Made by a program: the position numbers and the translations under genes | Assembly (NCBI GenBank): GCA_963281155.1 | Contig: CAUJLY010000004.1 | Coordinates: 620,001 to 684,000, forward strand | Length of the DNA stretch: 64,000 nt | Reading direction: 5' to 3' | Source of the DNA: Rhabditophanes sp. KR3021 | Lineage: Eukaryota; Nematoda; Chromadorea; Rhabditida; Alloionematidae | Notes under the pieces: generated by a model | What the model saw: the letters and a program-made list of their open reading frames with translations, nothing else | Databases searched by the model: none | What the model was told of the DNA's origin: nothing | Shown here: piece by piece, positions 45,499 through 56,960 of the stretch | Numbering within the stretch: the first letter of the stretch is position 1 | Layout: each line of letters begins with the position of its first letter

Positions 45499-47889
45499 AT
45501 TTAGAAATATCGGAGGAAAGGCACAAGTTCTTGTTATTTTCCATCCAACTTATAGTTTCATTTCTTTTCCATCGTCTTACGTAGGAAATATAAATAAAAG
45601 TTTATTAAGCCATTTTAATTTGTCATTCTTGTCTTAATAACAACACTCCTTCACACATCCAATCAAAGACTTCACGTTTATTTATATCACTTCCATCAAA
45701 TGAATAATCGTATGTACTTTTCATTTCTCATAAAAGTTGTCTCTTCTTCTGGCATTTCGAGTTAAACAGTTTATTTTAATAACGATATTACCACACAAAA
45801 GTGCAATTAGCGGTGTGGTGTCAGACACCTATCCAACTTTTAAATTAGTTTCCCAAAGAAGGAGGTTTGTTGTATTTCATATGTGAAATGGGTGTTTATT
45901 GTCACCTCGAATGACTTCATCTTCCATCCTTTAAAAGAATTAGACTTGCAGTGTCTTTTTTATAAATACCATATACTGTCAAAGTTGAGACTAAGAAGTA
46001 GTATGTGTCGATAGAGTAAAGGGTTTTTAGAACTATTTTAAAAACAAACGACCTGATCTCGATTCTCTCCCAGTACAAATAAGCCGTCACTTATTCAACT
46101 TGTGAATAAGTCGATGCTGTTACTGGGTAAATTAAATGACCGCTTTATGGGTGAGGTGAATAGGTTCAATCCTAATTTGTCTCAATATTGCTTCGACATT
46201 CCTTTTTTTATTTTATTTTTGTCTACCTTTTTTAATTACATTCTATTTAAGTGGATGTTTGTGCCTTTTATTTTTGCCGTAGAAGGTGGGCTTGAAAGAA
46301 CTTTGATTAGGAGCATTTGATGGCAAAGCCTTAACACAATTTCCACCCAAACATCCATAATAATATTATTTTTGACTAAAGTTCAAACACTAATTACGAA
46401 ATGAATACTTCTAAAAATATCAAACATTTCCCTTGCATTCACGCCTCATATTAATAATTCTCAGTTCTGTTTGAATATTAAAAATGCTCATTAACATGTT
46501 ATGCCAGTATGAGTCTTAAGATTACACTAATCTTTGAAGAGTGTCGATGACCTTTTGTTCGTGTCCAAGCTGGCCTCATCTTAATATTAATTTTGATCAT
46601 TTTTGACACTCTCCTTCCCTTGTTTTTGCGGAAGAAGCTGTGTAGTTAAAGTATAACAAAGTGTAGTATGCATGATGTTCTTAAGGTTATTGGATTGTGG
46701 TATTATGTTAAAGAGTAGTTTTTAAGGCTGATGCTTAATTAAAGGCAAAGCTATGACAGGTCGTTTACTTTTTATAATATTTCCTATGAATTATGTTATT
46801 CCCACCTTTTTGCTAAATAATACACTTTTTACCTCATTTGGACATGCAATGCAGGTATAGATAACGGCACACTTCATTACATATCCACACCTTTTCTCTA
46901 TGCTTTTTGTTCCTTCTTTATTATTCACCTATTTGTATTAAAAGTGCCGAAGCATAATTATGTTTACCTGAAAGTTCTTTCTTACGCCAGTCTACGTCAA
47001 AATCATCCACCATCCTCCACGCAATGTTCCCTAATATTAATAGAAATTACTTTCCCTTGCCATCAATATCTATTTTCCTCTTCAAGGAAATCTGTTGTCA
47101 CTTCCTCACACCGCATACATATCATACCTTTTCTACCCATCCAATTAACTTACTTTCATTAATTATAAATAAAAAAATAAACCATGCCATTGCCGCCTCA
47201 AATTGTTATTTATTAAATATAAATACATTCTCATTATACATCCGTCCTCGGAAAAGTACCTTCACATCCAAACTTATTATTATCCCCATCTACTTCATCA
47301 TTTATATTTTACTTTCCATTTATTCCCATAAATATGCATTCATATGAATGATGGTGCCAAAAGTGGTATACAGTGTTGCGCATTTAAATTAATACGTGCC
47401 TTACCTTTTGCGCCAAAATATATTTATTTAATATACAATCTTCGAAACATCACCTACAGCCGTATATTCAATATGTATGCACATTTATGCGCAATACAAT
47501 TCAACCCTTTGACTTCCTATTTTTTTCAATAGTTGTGGCGTATCGCTTGTTGTCATGTAAATTAGTGTGCGTGTGAGTTAGTGGTAAGATTATTATTATT
47601 TAAAAAAGGTGTAAATACATCGTTTATGGGATTGGATAGATGTAGTGGCTGTGGCTTTTAATAAGCATCAAACTTTAGATACAAAGGTTGTATCTATAAT
47701 TAAATAGTAATCTCTTTGTTGACCGAACTATAAAATGTCACCTGTATTCTTTTTTCTAACTAACTTTTGGGTGCATTTTTAGACACATCATATTTATTAA
47801 TTTTGGCATCATCTTTCTGCTCACAACAATTGACTCCATTTTAAATTGTAAGCCTGAACATTGGTATACTAGTGGAAGCAAGACTTACT
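45499..47889. other. Intergenic, no gene supported
   Basis: About 2.4 kb of AT-rich sequence upstream of the G-alpha gene. Short hydrophobic open frames occur (e.g. about 47024-47347), but they show AT-driven composition and no splice context. A perfect 8-base inverted repeat (CTTATTCA/TGAATAAG, 5-base loop) lies at 46091-46111. Confidence 0.5.
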
Positions 47890-49355
47890 ATGGGTATTTG
47901 TCAGAGCGAAGAGGATAAAACTCAATTGAAGCAAAATAAGGAAATCGAAAAGGGTATCAAAGATGCCAAGTCTCAGGAGGATCGGACTATTAAACTTTTG
48001 TTGCTGGGAGCAGGTAAGTGACTGTTCATCTAATTGTTGTGAACTTGTGGCGTACTACCAAGTTGTGGTTGAATAGGTTTGTAATTATATTTGTTAAGTG
48101 AATGTGTGTGTATGTGGATAGGTTGGAGTAATTTGTTATTCGATGCATTTAAGGAGAGTGTGGAAAGTCTACGGTCATGAAGCAAATGCGTTTAATCCAT
48201 CACAAAGGCTTCACGGCTGAGGAGATGGTCCAGCAAAAAAGTGTCGTCTATTCTAATGTGATGATGTCTATGAAGGCTCTTCTTGATGCGAGAAAAAATT
48301 TCGGCATCCAATTTCAGGATCCTACGACGTGCGAGTCTGCTGAGGTGGTGATTCGCGACGCTATTGCAGCTAACAAAGAGTCTGACCCTCCGACTATCGA
48401 AGTCATCAAGGCTTTGAAAGCACTGTGGGGCGACACGACAATCAATATAGCTTGTTACGACAAACGAGTTGAAATCAATTTGCAGGACTCGGCTAAATAC
48501 TTCTTTGACTCTCTTGACAGACTTGCCGATCCTTCTTATTGTCCAACTGATAATGATATGCTGTTTACGCGGATCAAGACAACTGGAGTTGTTTCGATAG
48601 ATTTTTCCATCAAAGGAGCTACTTTTAAGTAAGTTTATTAGTTTTGCCATGAACTCTGGTTGTTCAAGGTATTGAAGTATCCTAAAACTCCTTTTTATCC
48701 TTGAGGTAGTATTTGAAGCTTTTGACATTATTTGTATCTTAAAGTATTATTTACGGTCGGTATTTAGTGAAAGTTTCCATAAAATAAGGCAAAGTGAGAA
48801 ACCTTAGACCAAATTCCTTCTAAATGTCATGACAACAAAGGCCACTTTACCAAATCATAACACCCATCTTTTTGTAGGGTCTTTGACGTTGGTGGTCAAC
48901 GTTCTGAACGTAAAAAATGGATCCACTGCTTCGAAAATGTAAATGCTATCATTTTCGTCGTTGCCGTCTCTGAATACAACGAAGTGCTCTTTGAAGACGA
49001 GACAACAAACAGAATGACTGAGTCTATGAGATTGTTCGAGTCCATCTGCAACTCGAAATGGTTCAACAAAACCTCGATCATCTTGTTCTTAAACAAGAAG
49101 GATTTGTTTGCAGAAAAGGTGCGCAACCAGTCTATTAATTACCTTTTCAAAGACTACAAAGGCCCCGACCATGATTACGACGCTTCCATGACTTTCATCA
49201 GTACCAAATTCGAGGATCTAAATGCTACTAAAGCCCACAAGCAAATGTACGTTCATCACACCTGCGCTACTGACACAAATCAAGTCCAATTAATCTTGGA
49301 TTCAGTCGTTAGTATGATAGTTCAGACTAATCTCCACAAATCCGGACTCTACTAA
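47890..49355 (+). CDS. Heterotrimeric G-protein alpha subunit, nematode-specific GPA class
   Basis: Exons 47890-48013, 48154-48628 and 48878-49355 give 358 residues, standard for G alpha. The N-terminus MGICQSEED has Gly2 for myristoylation and Cys4 for palmitoylation. All nucleotide motifs are present: G1 LLGAGECGKSTVMKQM (Cys where most have Ser), G2 with catalytic Arg in TRIKTTGVV, G3 FDVGGQRSERKKWIHCFE with catalytic Gln, G4 LNKKD, G5 TCATDT. The C-terminus TNLHKSGLY lacks the -4 Cys needed for pertussis toxin modification and matches the sensory GPA expansion of nematodes rather than Gs, Gq or G12. It is therefore probably a sensory-neuron G alpha acting with serpentine receptors such as the one at 33766-34734. 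Confidence 0.95.
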
Positions 49356-50063
49356 GTTACTACTGCTGATGGTTTCACCCCCTTAAAGACGCAAAATTGC
49401 TCTATCCTCTATGTATTTACACAACTCGGAGTATATCTTAATTTTAAATAATATCCAATAATAATAGTAGCAGAAGAACCTCTTTATTGTTGGACGTATT
49501 ATCATTTACATCATTATTTTTATTTACGTAATATAAATTAAATATCAAATATAGTTATGGTTACGTCATCAAAAATATTATATGTTGTGTCTTTCTGAAC
49601 AAGCTTACAATTTAGAGAAGTTAATTGGCTAGATGAGTCATAACATCTATTTATCTGTGTACACACAATTAACAACCCCACTTTCCTTGAAAAGTTTCTT
49701 AGATGTCTTTTGGTTGGGTTGTAGAAAGTTCACCATTTCAAGGCTATTACTTACAAATAAAGGTAGTGGATATGATAGGGATACGTATATTTGTTGAATA
49801 AATAAGATGAAAAAAAGTTTTGATCAAAGCATGCATGAAGGCGATATGTCGGAAACCAGTTCTCCTCAACAAGACGTTTAAATCGTCACCACAAGGCAAT
49901 ATTCCTTTAGACTATCCACTGAAAAGATATCTATGCTAGAAGAGGTTTGAATCAAGTTATTTTGGAATTATTTTAGTCCATTGCCATTCACCAATACACT
50001 ACATTTTGATATTTTAGTCGAAATATATTTGGAGATATTTATTTTATTGATGCCTTAATTGAT
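49356..50063. other. Intergenic, no gene seen
   Basis: 3' flank of the G-alpha gene and upstream region of the secreted-protein gene. AT-rich. No supported coding or RNA feature. Confidence 0.5.
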
Positions 50064-51759
50064 ATGAGAAGGATTATATTTAGACTAAGTTTGGTTGTGA
50101 TTTGTTTGATTGCAGTTGAGGGAGGGCTTGTTAAGCGGGAAGTTAGTGTTGATGATGAGATTTTGAATGGTTCGTTTTGTGATTTTGATTTATTAATTGT
50201 GTTGTTTAGCTTACCAGGAAAGAAATGTTCAAAAGAAGACGGCTTCTTTAGCGGATGATTTCAAAGGAATTATTGGCGACAGTCCTTGGCTAAAAGGAAT
50301 TATCGATATGCTTGAGAACGTAGGGAAATTAGTCCTTGACAAGTCCAATATTGCTCGAGTGACGAAAAATGTAAAAATGAGTGATACTAAGACATCAATC
50401 CAGGACGTGCCTATCAAAATAGACGGTCAAAAGAACGAAAATTTGCTGGCAAACTACAGAGCCATTTTCAACAAACATAAACAGGTAAAAGAATCCTCCA
50501 AACAGGAATTGCCTAAAATGATGATGAGCATCGACGAAACACCCAACCAAAAAGACAAAGATGAGTCAGACTTGAGTTATTTGGTTAGTAGTGAACATTG
50601 GTTTAAATTACTATTCGGCCCAACAGGGGCATTCACAAGTGTGATGAAACAATTTGCAGATGCCAGAAAGCAAGAAAAGGCACGTGGTGTAAGGACAGAA
50701 AAGGGAGCGTCTTCCGATTCAATAGGTTCTTCCAAAGATTCTCTAACCAAAGTGATGACTGCTCTCTTCACAGCACCTAAAGACAAACAATTCAATGAGC
50801 CATTGCCGGAACTTCCATTGCTTGGTGTTTGTAATAGAATAAATTGTGGGCAAATCTACACAGCAATTGACTCATTCCGCAAAAGTGAAATGTTTTCTAA
50901 CATGCAAACAGCCGTTTCTCTGATGCAAGATGAAAAGGGACTAGATATGCTGACTGAATTGATGTCGAATCCACACTTGATCGCTCAATTTACAGGGGCA
51001 GGAGGGTTGGGGAAGATGTTTGGATTAGGTGAAGAAACGAAAGTTAAACCTATTAAAAAGGAAGATAATTTGGGGGTAGATTTAAGTGAATTACCAGAAG
51101 AAAAACCATTTTCCAAACCAGATTTAAAGGCTTTACCAGAAATTGCTGAGAATATTGATTATTATTCTTCTGTTGACAAGGTTCCGGGTGATAAAGAAGA
51201 TGAAATTGATGGACCATCTGTCGTGACTAAGGAAGAAACTATTGTTAAACCAAAAATTGAGGGGAAGAAAGCAGTTGATTTCGATTATTATGGTGAAGTT
51301 AAAGAGAATGGGGATAAAGAGATTGAGGTGATGACAACTGTGGGGCAGACTACTACTCTCTCCACAACCACTTCCATCGCAACAAAAACGGGCTTTAATA
51401 CTAAGGAAGTTCCATATTTTGTGGAGCCCGAACTTCCTGAAATTAGTGGTAATGTTGACGAGTATGGTGAGACTTTCGAAAAGTTAGAAAAGGTAGAAAT
51501 AACATCAGGCAAAACTTCCCAAATAATCCATAAATCTGATTCATCAGGCAAACACGAAATTGTATCTACAACAACGTCTAAACCTCGCAAACATTACACA
51601 CCAAAAAGAATTACTGAACCTGTTACCACCACAAAACAGCCCACTCCTTCAACAACCATTGCAACCACTCAAAAGCCATTAATCCCCAAAACAACTAGAA
51701 AAAACTTTCGCCGAGACTCTGATTATTACTCAATGTACTATGACGACACCACCAACTAA
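50064..51759 (+). CDS. Secreted protein with repeated acidic Tyr motifs and Thr-rich tail
   Basis: Exons 50064-50169 and 50210-51759 (phase 1) give 551 residues. The N-terminus is a clear signal peptide (MRRIIFRLSLVVICLIAVEG) followed by LVKREV, a possible dibasic processing site. The middle is a helical region with only one Cys pair (LGVCNRINCGQIY), then a segment suggesting a saposin-like or DUF-type helix bundle (SEMFSNMQTAVSLMQDEKGL; LTELMSNPHLIAQFTGAGG). The last 220 residues are low-complexity, with recurrent acidic Tyr motifs (ENIDYYSSVDK, VDFDYYGEVKE, GNVDEYGETFE, DSDYYSMYYDD) and a Thr/Pro mucin-like stretch (TTTKQPTPSTTIATT). These suit Tyr sulfation and O-glycosylation. No membrane anchor. 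Probably an extracellular-matrix or cuticle-associated protein; family not recognised. Confidence 0.75.
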
Positions 51760-54190
51760 TTTTTACCAGAATTCTAATTTATTTTGACTCCAAAATTACT
51801 TGTAGTAAAAGGTGGTCTTGTGTCATCATTTGTTTTTGTATATTTTGTTATGTGGCGCAATAAAAAATTTGAGGTGAATATGGTGTTAAATATTGGCCTA
51901 ATTTGGAAAACAATCCATCACAATCAACTTATCCATGGGAAATTGCAATAGCACCCAAACATAAAATGAATCAATTTAGATAAAGTAGTGGAGACGATCA
52001 TAAATTTCCTAAAAGCCCATTAACAACATTCATTGGGACCAATTATAATATCCGTCAAATGGTTTCTAATAGTACGTACATATACTTACCAAAAAGCAGT
52101 CTCTCGAGATTGGTTTGCCTAACATGATTTGGGATGTTTCACTGATTATATCAGCCAAATATAATATGCTTACTCATAATTCCTTTAACATAAATATTTA
52201 TAATAGATACTTATACTTATGATAGATATCATGGCTCGTTTTATCATCAATCTCCTTACATTAAGATGAAATGGTTAAAAAATGGCTGTGAAGGAATACT
52301 CCAACAATGTATATTTATTTATATATTTTAAAGTCATCTAATAGACAAAATTGAATAGGCAAAACGTTATTTTATCATTATTTTTGACATTATTTTAAAA
52401 GTTAACCTAAATTCGTGCTAACTTTAACAAATTATAAGATTTTGATTCCGATTCAATATTTATTTATATATTCATTTTTATATGTCATGCCATTATATTT
52501 TAAATTAATTATTGTGTCTATAATAAACTTGCTTTCACGGTAATTTTTTAACCACACTTCCAATGTCTTTTTTATGATGTTCGGTAAAAGACACAGATTT
52601 AATCATGTTCTCAATTGAAGATGATTAATGTACAATCGACATGATGAAACAACAATTTAAGGGCTTCCAAAAAGAGTGCACAAATATAATGATGTTTGTT
52701 GGTGTCTTTATTTTTTTAAACAAAAAACATTATCACTGAAAAGATTTTTAAATCATATTGACCTTTAAAAAAAGTTAACTGTAGTTGACTTTTAAGTCAA
52801 AAAGGGTTTGGAGAAAAAAGACACATACACACACACCATCTCTCCCCCTTTTTAAGACAATAATACTTTGACTGATCACATCAAATATATATTTTGCCTC
52901 CTAATTATAATAAACTTCCTTTAATCTAGACCCTTCCAAGTAGTGATGAATGGAAAGTGTATCAGCTGTGTATTTAAAGCTATTTATTTAAATAATTTTA
53001 TAATATAATGACACTGATAGTATGTATCGTTTTGGCTGCCCGTTTTTAATCTTACTTAAGTCACCTTTTCTCGTTTTATGGTAATGGGTAGGTAAAGAAT
53101 GAGTAAGAATCAAATGGTTAAAAAAGTTTATCTCCAATAATTGTATTGTGATGTTTAGCTAGTAAATAATTATGCTATGAATATATCAACTTATTGTTAT
53201 CTAACGTGCAACTAAAACCTTCTCATACTAAATTTTATTCTATCAAAAAGTTTTTGTTTTGTTGTAAAAACATTTTTATTACATTTAAACATTCAACACA
53301 AAATAGAAGACTAGATATTATGTAGTGTGGTAATGGGCTCGAACATCTACAAAACAACTTTTTTTCAAACTGATAAAAGAAAAAGTAAACTCCCTTATGA
53401 CAACTTTTTCTAACTCAATCCAAAAGCCCTAATCACACCACCTTTCGATCTTGCAATGTTATTTAATATTTGATGAGATCTTGTCAACTCAATTTTCTAA
53501 TATTTCTTTTGTACAAAAAATTCGTACTTTTCTCGATTTCCTACAAATTTTTGTTATAGAACATTTTAACATATGTATATACAATATCATTTTATGATAA
53601 ACATGTTTCACCACAACCGCCATTAATCACCCTTCAACAACTTTATTCTCATGATATAAGATTTATATAATAATGATATTTGATACTCTGGAATAAATAT
53701 TAACACCTATCTTTATGTCACTATATTATATGAGAGGAACCTTTTTTTGGTTAGTTGGTATGTTATCTTTTTTGAGAATCATTTGTGTGTGGTGAGAATA
53801 AGGCTATTTTTATTGCGACAGTCTATGAATATATTATTTCAATCAGCTCTTAATAATAAGTGTTGAAATAAAGGGGTTGATGTATATTTTGTTTGTACGT
53901 ATTTATACTTATTGCTTTCATAAGAATAAAAAACAATTTTAACAATAAAGGATATATTTAATAATAAACAAAAATTTCCTTTTTTGCATTGATATGCATA
54001 TCGTTTTATCTATTCCACCCATATTTACTTGATGACTCAATAACACACCCGATCAATTGACTTTTCTCAAAGCTTCCGGCCAATTAATAAATTATTTCCT
54101 TATAGACGAATGCATTTACATGCACATGTCTTTCAACAATCACTTACTATTACTACTACAAACATATTCACCAATACTGCCCCAAATGCT
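51760..54190. other. Intergenic, no gene seen
   Basis: About 2.4 kb, very AT-rich, with only short open frames lacking splice context. No RNA gene or repeat recognised. Confidence 0.5.
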
Positions 54191-55729
54191 ATGCTCGCTC
54201 ACTTCATTATATTTTTCCTTATATCCAACAATTATCTGCTCATTTCCTCTACAGAACTTCCTAGTAAGGTAAATTTATTAAAGACTTAATCTTTGTTCCG
54301 CACATTTATTTGGTGCTATCAATCGCACCCTTTATATTCATTAATTTAGGGTTCTTTTTTGAATGCAGATGAGGTGAATTCTTTTTCCTTTAATAATGGT
54401 TACAAATTAGTGCAAATGATTATGTTTTATGATGCGAATGAGGTAAGCATAGATATTTATCTAAATAATTAATACCTTCATTTATTTAGTTTCCTAATAA
54501 CAAAAGTCTTAAATTAATGGAATATACCAAAGAAGTAGTAACTAGAGCCTCCCAATTATTGTACCCCTTGAATGTATTTTTGGTAATAACAGATTATGTA
54601 GGGATCAAAGAATCATTTGCAAAGCCGGGTGATATAAATCAATTTCGAAATTTTTATTCAGTAGCTGGACCCAAATTGATACATCATAATGTAGCTGTGT
54701 TGCTATCCAAATTCACCAAGAATACTCACGCCTATCGTCGTGGTATTTGCTCGGATAAGTTTCAGAATATAATCTCTGCCAGAATTGACCTTTCTCCACA
54801 CCATATAAGGCACAATGCAGAGCAATTATCCATAGGAATACTCACTCTGATAGGACACTCTACAGATGACGAAATGTCAGCCGTTGACAAAATCAACTGG
54901 AAATGCACCTGCACTCCTTCAGACCACCATTGCTTCACCGTAATGGACAAGGAAAATTGCTACCTAAATCGGTTACTGCACCGCTTCTCGTCTGTTGATT
55001 GTCTTCACCAAAGTTACAAGTACTTTTCCGGCCAAACCTTATCAACTATTTGCGGCAATGGAATTGTGGAAAGGGGCGAAGTTTGTGACTCGGGACCTTT
55101 TTATCCTAATCAAACTAAATTGTTTTGTTCGGGAGGATGTGAGTGGAATCAGTTTACGGTTAATGTTTGTTATGGGTTATCAATTGGGTTGTTTGTGATG
55201 GTGGTTGTTTTGGTGGTGGTGGTAGTTGGGTGTAGGTGTCAGAACTGGAGGAAACGTATGTTGGATCGTTTTTGGTTTTAATTTATTTTTGGTTGTAGGG
55301 AAAGCTATGAAGAATGTTAATTTGCTGTATAATCCACATGCCTCGACTAAATCAAAGAACGGTAAGAAGAGGATGCTGACGATTGAGGAGGAAAATGAAG
55401 GGACGTTGTCGTCTTTTAATACGTCCACTGCTAATTCGAATAATTCAGCTAAGACGACTGTGATTATTGGTCTGAACAAGGATAATTCTTTCTTCGAAAC
55501 AGTCCTCGACACTGACTCAACCTACTCAGATCCCCCCAAACCCAAAATCTCCTCATTCCCCTACTCAACACTCTCCACCTCAGTTTCCCTACCAAATAAC
55601 GAATTATCAGGAATATTCGTGGGCCGTCAAAAAAATGGCCGTACCTATCCAAACCAATCCTTCAACGGCTTAAAATCCAAAACAAATCAACCTTCTCCCC
55701 TAGCAAGCAACTCCATCAATCTGACATAA
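54191..55729 (+). CDS. Truncated ADAM-like membrane pseudoprotease
   Basis: Four exons, 54191-54268, 54350-54442, 54490-55255 and 55299-55729, with consistent phases, give 455 residues. The start provides a signal peptide (MLAHFIIFFLISNNYLLISS). There is no propeptide: the reprolysin-like domain starts almost at once (YKLVQMIMFYDANEF...MEYTKEVVTRASQLLYPLNV, in parts). It keeps ADAM landmarks (GPKLIHHNVAVLLSKF, AYRRGICSDK, and the Cys region KCTCTPSDHHCF). At the zinc site, HExxHxxGxxHD is replaced by GILTLIGHSTDDE, so the ligands and catalytic Glu are gone. The disintegrin domain stops after its first motif (CGNGIVERGEVCDSG). The sequence then passes directly to a transmembrane helix (LSIGLFVMVVVLVVVVVG) and a 150-residue Ser/Thr/Asn-rich tail. 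Likely an adhesion or signalling receptor rather than a protease. AATAAA is at about 55859. Confidence 0.85.
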
Positions 55730-55984
55730 TAATTTATTCATCACCCCCCGGTATATCAAGTGCCTTCACCAAAGCTTTAACTTAAACCAAACAGAAGTTG
55801 TTTTGGGTTTATTTATTCTACAATTTCTGGAAACAGATAAGTAATAATTTTTTTATTCAATAAAGATGTGTACATATTATGGTGTTGTTTAAAAGTTATT
55901 TTTTTAAATGTGACACGAAATTTGATAGACTGTTCATTCAAACAATGTCAACGAAACAAAAAAGAAACGCAAAACACAGATAAA

Positions 55985-56716
55985 TCATTTATGTACGTAA
56001 AAGAAACGTGATAGATTAGTATAGAAAATACTTATCACATCCTTGAGCAATCGAAATCGCTTTCTGGGATCGGGGGTGACAGAAGCGATGATCTCATCAT
56101 CATCTTCATGGTTAGAGATAAACCACTCTGGAGCATGTGGTGAGTCTACCAATTCCAAAGGACCTTTGTCGTCATCGTCTTCACTGATCTTGTCGTTCAA
56201 GTGGTACTTGCCGCAAGTTGTAAAGCGCAACCGATAAGCCATAGGAATGCACAAGATTGTCTTTGACTGCCGTTTGTAATTCTTCCTAAACGGTGGCCCA
56301 CTCGGAGACCATATAGGACTTCTAGAGTAGTTAGGCGTGCATGAATTGAGCTTGCCATAGTCGAAGAATTGGACAAAGTAATTGGGAAGGTATACAGCCT
56401 TTCCATCTGCGTTCCTCTTCCAATTAGGTTGAACTAAATATAAATTTGGATATTAGTTAAAGGATGATTACGGGAAAGATTTCTAGGAGTTTTTAACTCA
56501 TCCACATCCGTCAGTTTCTTTCTCGTCTCCTTACTCATAAAATGTGTGAATCCATGCCATTCTACACATTTGTCAGCGGGTGCTCTCTTCATAAAAGGGT
56601 AGATGGTGCGAATGGAAGAGTCGAATGGGATCTGATGGTCGTGACACGGAAGGCGAATCTTCTCACTGGTCCCTGCTTTGTGCTTGCGAGACTTGTTAGA
56701 AGCTTTGACTTTTAAG
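55985..56716 (-). CDS. Unknown soluble protein gene, 5' frame unresolved
   Basis: Minus strand, exons about 56716-56472 and 56433-55985 (phase 1). Exon A reads KVKASNKSRKHKAGTSEKIR, then LPCHDHQIPFDSSIRTIYPF, then KCVEWHGFTHFMSKETRKK. Exon B continues LQPNWKRNADGKAVYLPNYF, VQFFDYGKLNSCTPNYSRSP, then a basic stretch, an acidic stretch (KISEDDDDKGPLELVDSP) and RKRFRLLKD, to a TGA at 55985. No ATG opens exon A in frame. An ATG at about 56803 (MSISYKTRL) and one at 56733 would connect only if one A is removed from the A-run at 56710-56713. A TATA-like element (CATATAAAACT) lies at 56780-56792. No known family recognised. The 3' end converges on the ADAM-like gene. Confidence 0.5.
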
Positions 56717-56881
56717 CTGGCATAGTATCATAGGTGACGAGATGTTGAGTAGGTTAGATGGTGAAAAGTGGAAAAGTCGAGTTTTATATGAGATGGACAT
56801 TTGAATCTAATGTATTTTGTAACCCAATTCAATGCAATCAAAGGCAAATGTAACAAAATTATACTAAGGAATTTATTATGA

Positions 56882-56960
56882 AATATTTACAAATAATTAA
56901 AATAATGTACCACAAATTACAAATAAATAAAATAATGTATCACAATTTATAAATAAATTT
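56882..56960. repeat. Short tandem repeat, about 30-base unit
   Basis: Unit TACAAATAAWTAAAATAATG plus TAYCACAAWT is present about 2.3 times at the end of the type I membrane protein gene. The last partial copy overlaps the terminal codons and stop, and the rest forms 3' UTR with several AATAAA-like motifs on either strand. Confidence 0.6.

Noticed and set aside
47024..47532. Hydrophobic open frames upstream of the G-alpha gene
   Set aside because: Composition follows AT-rich DNA, no good initiation or splice context, and no similarity to receptor families.
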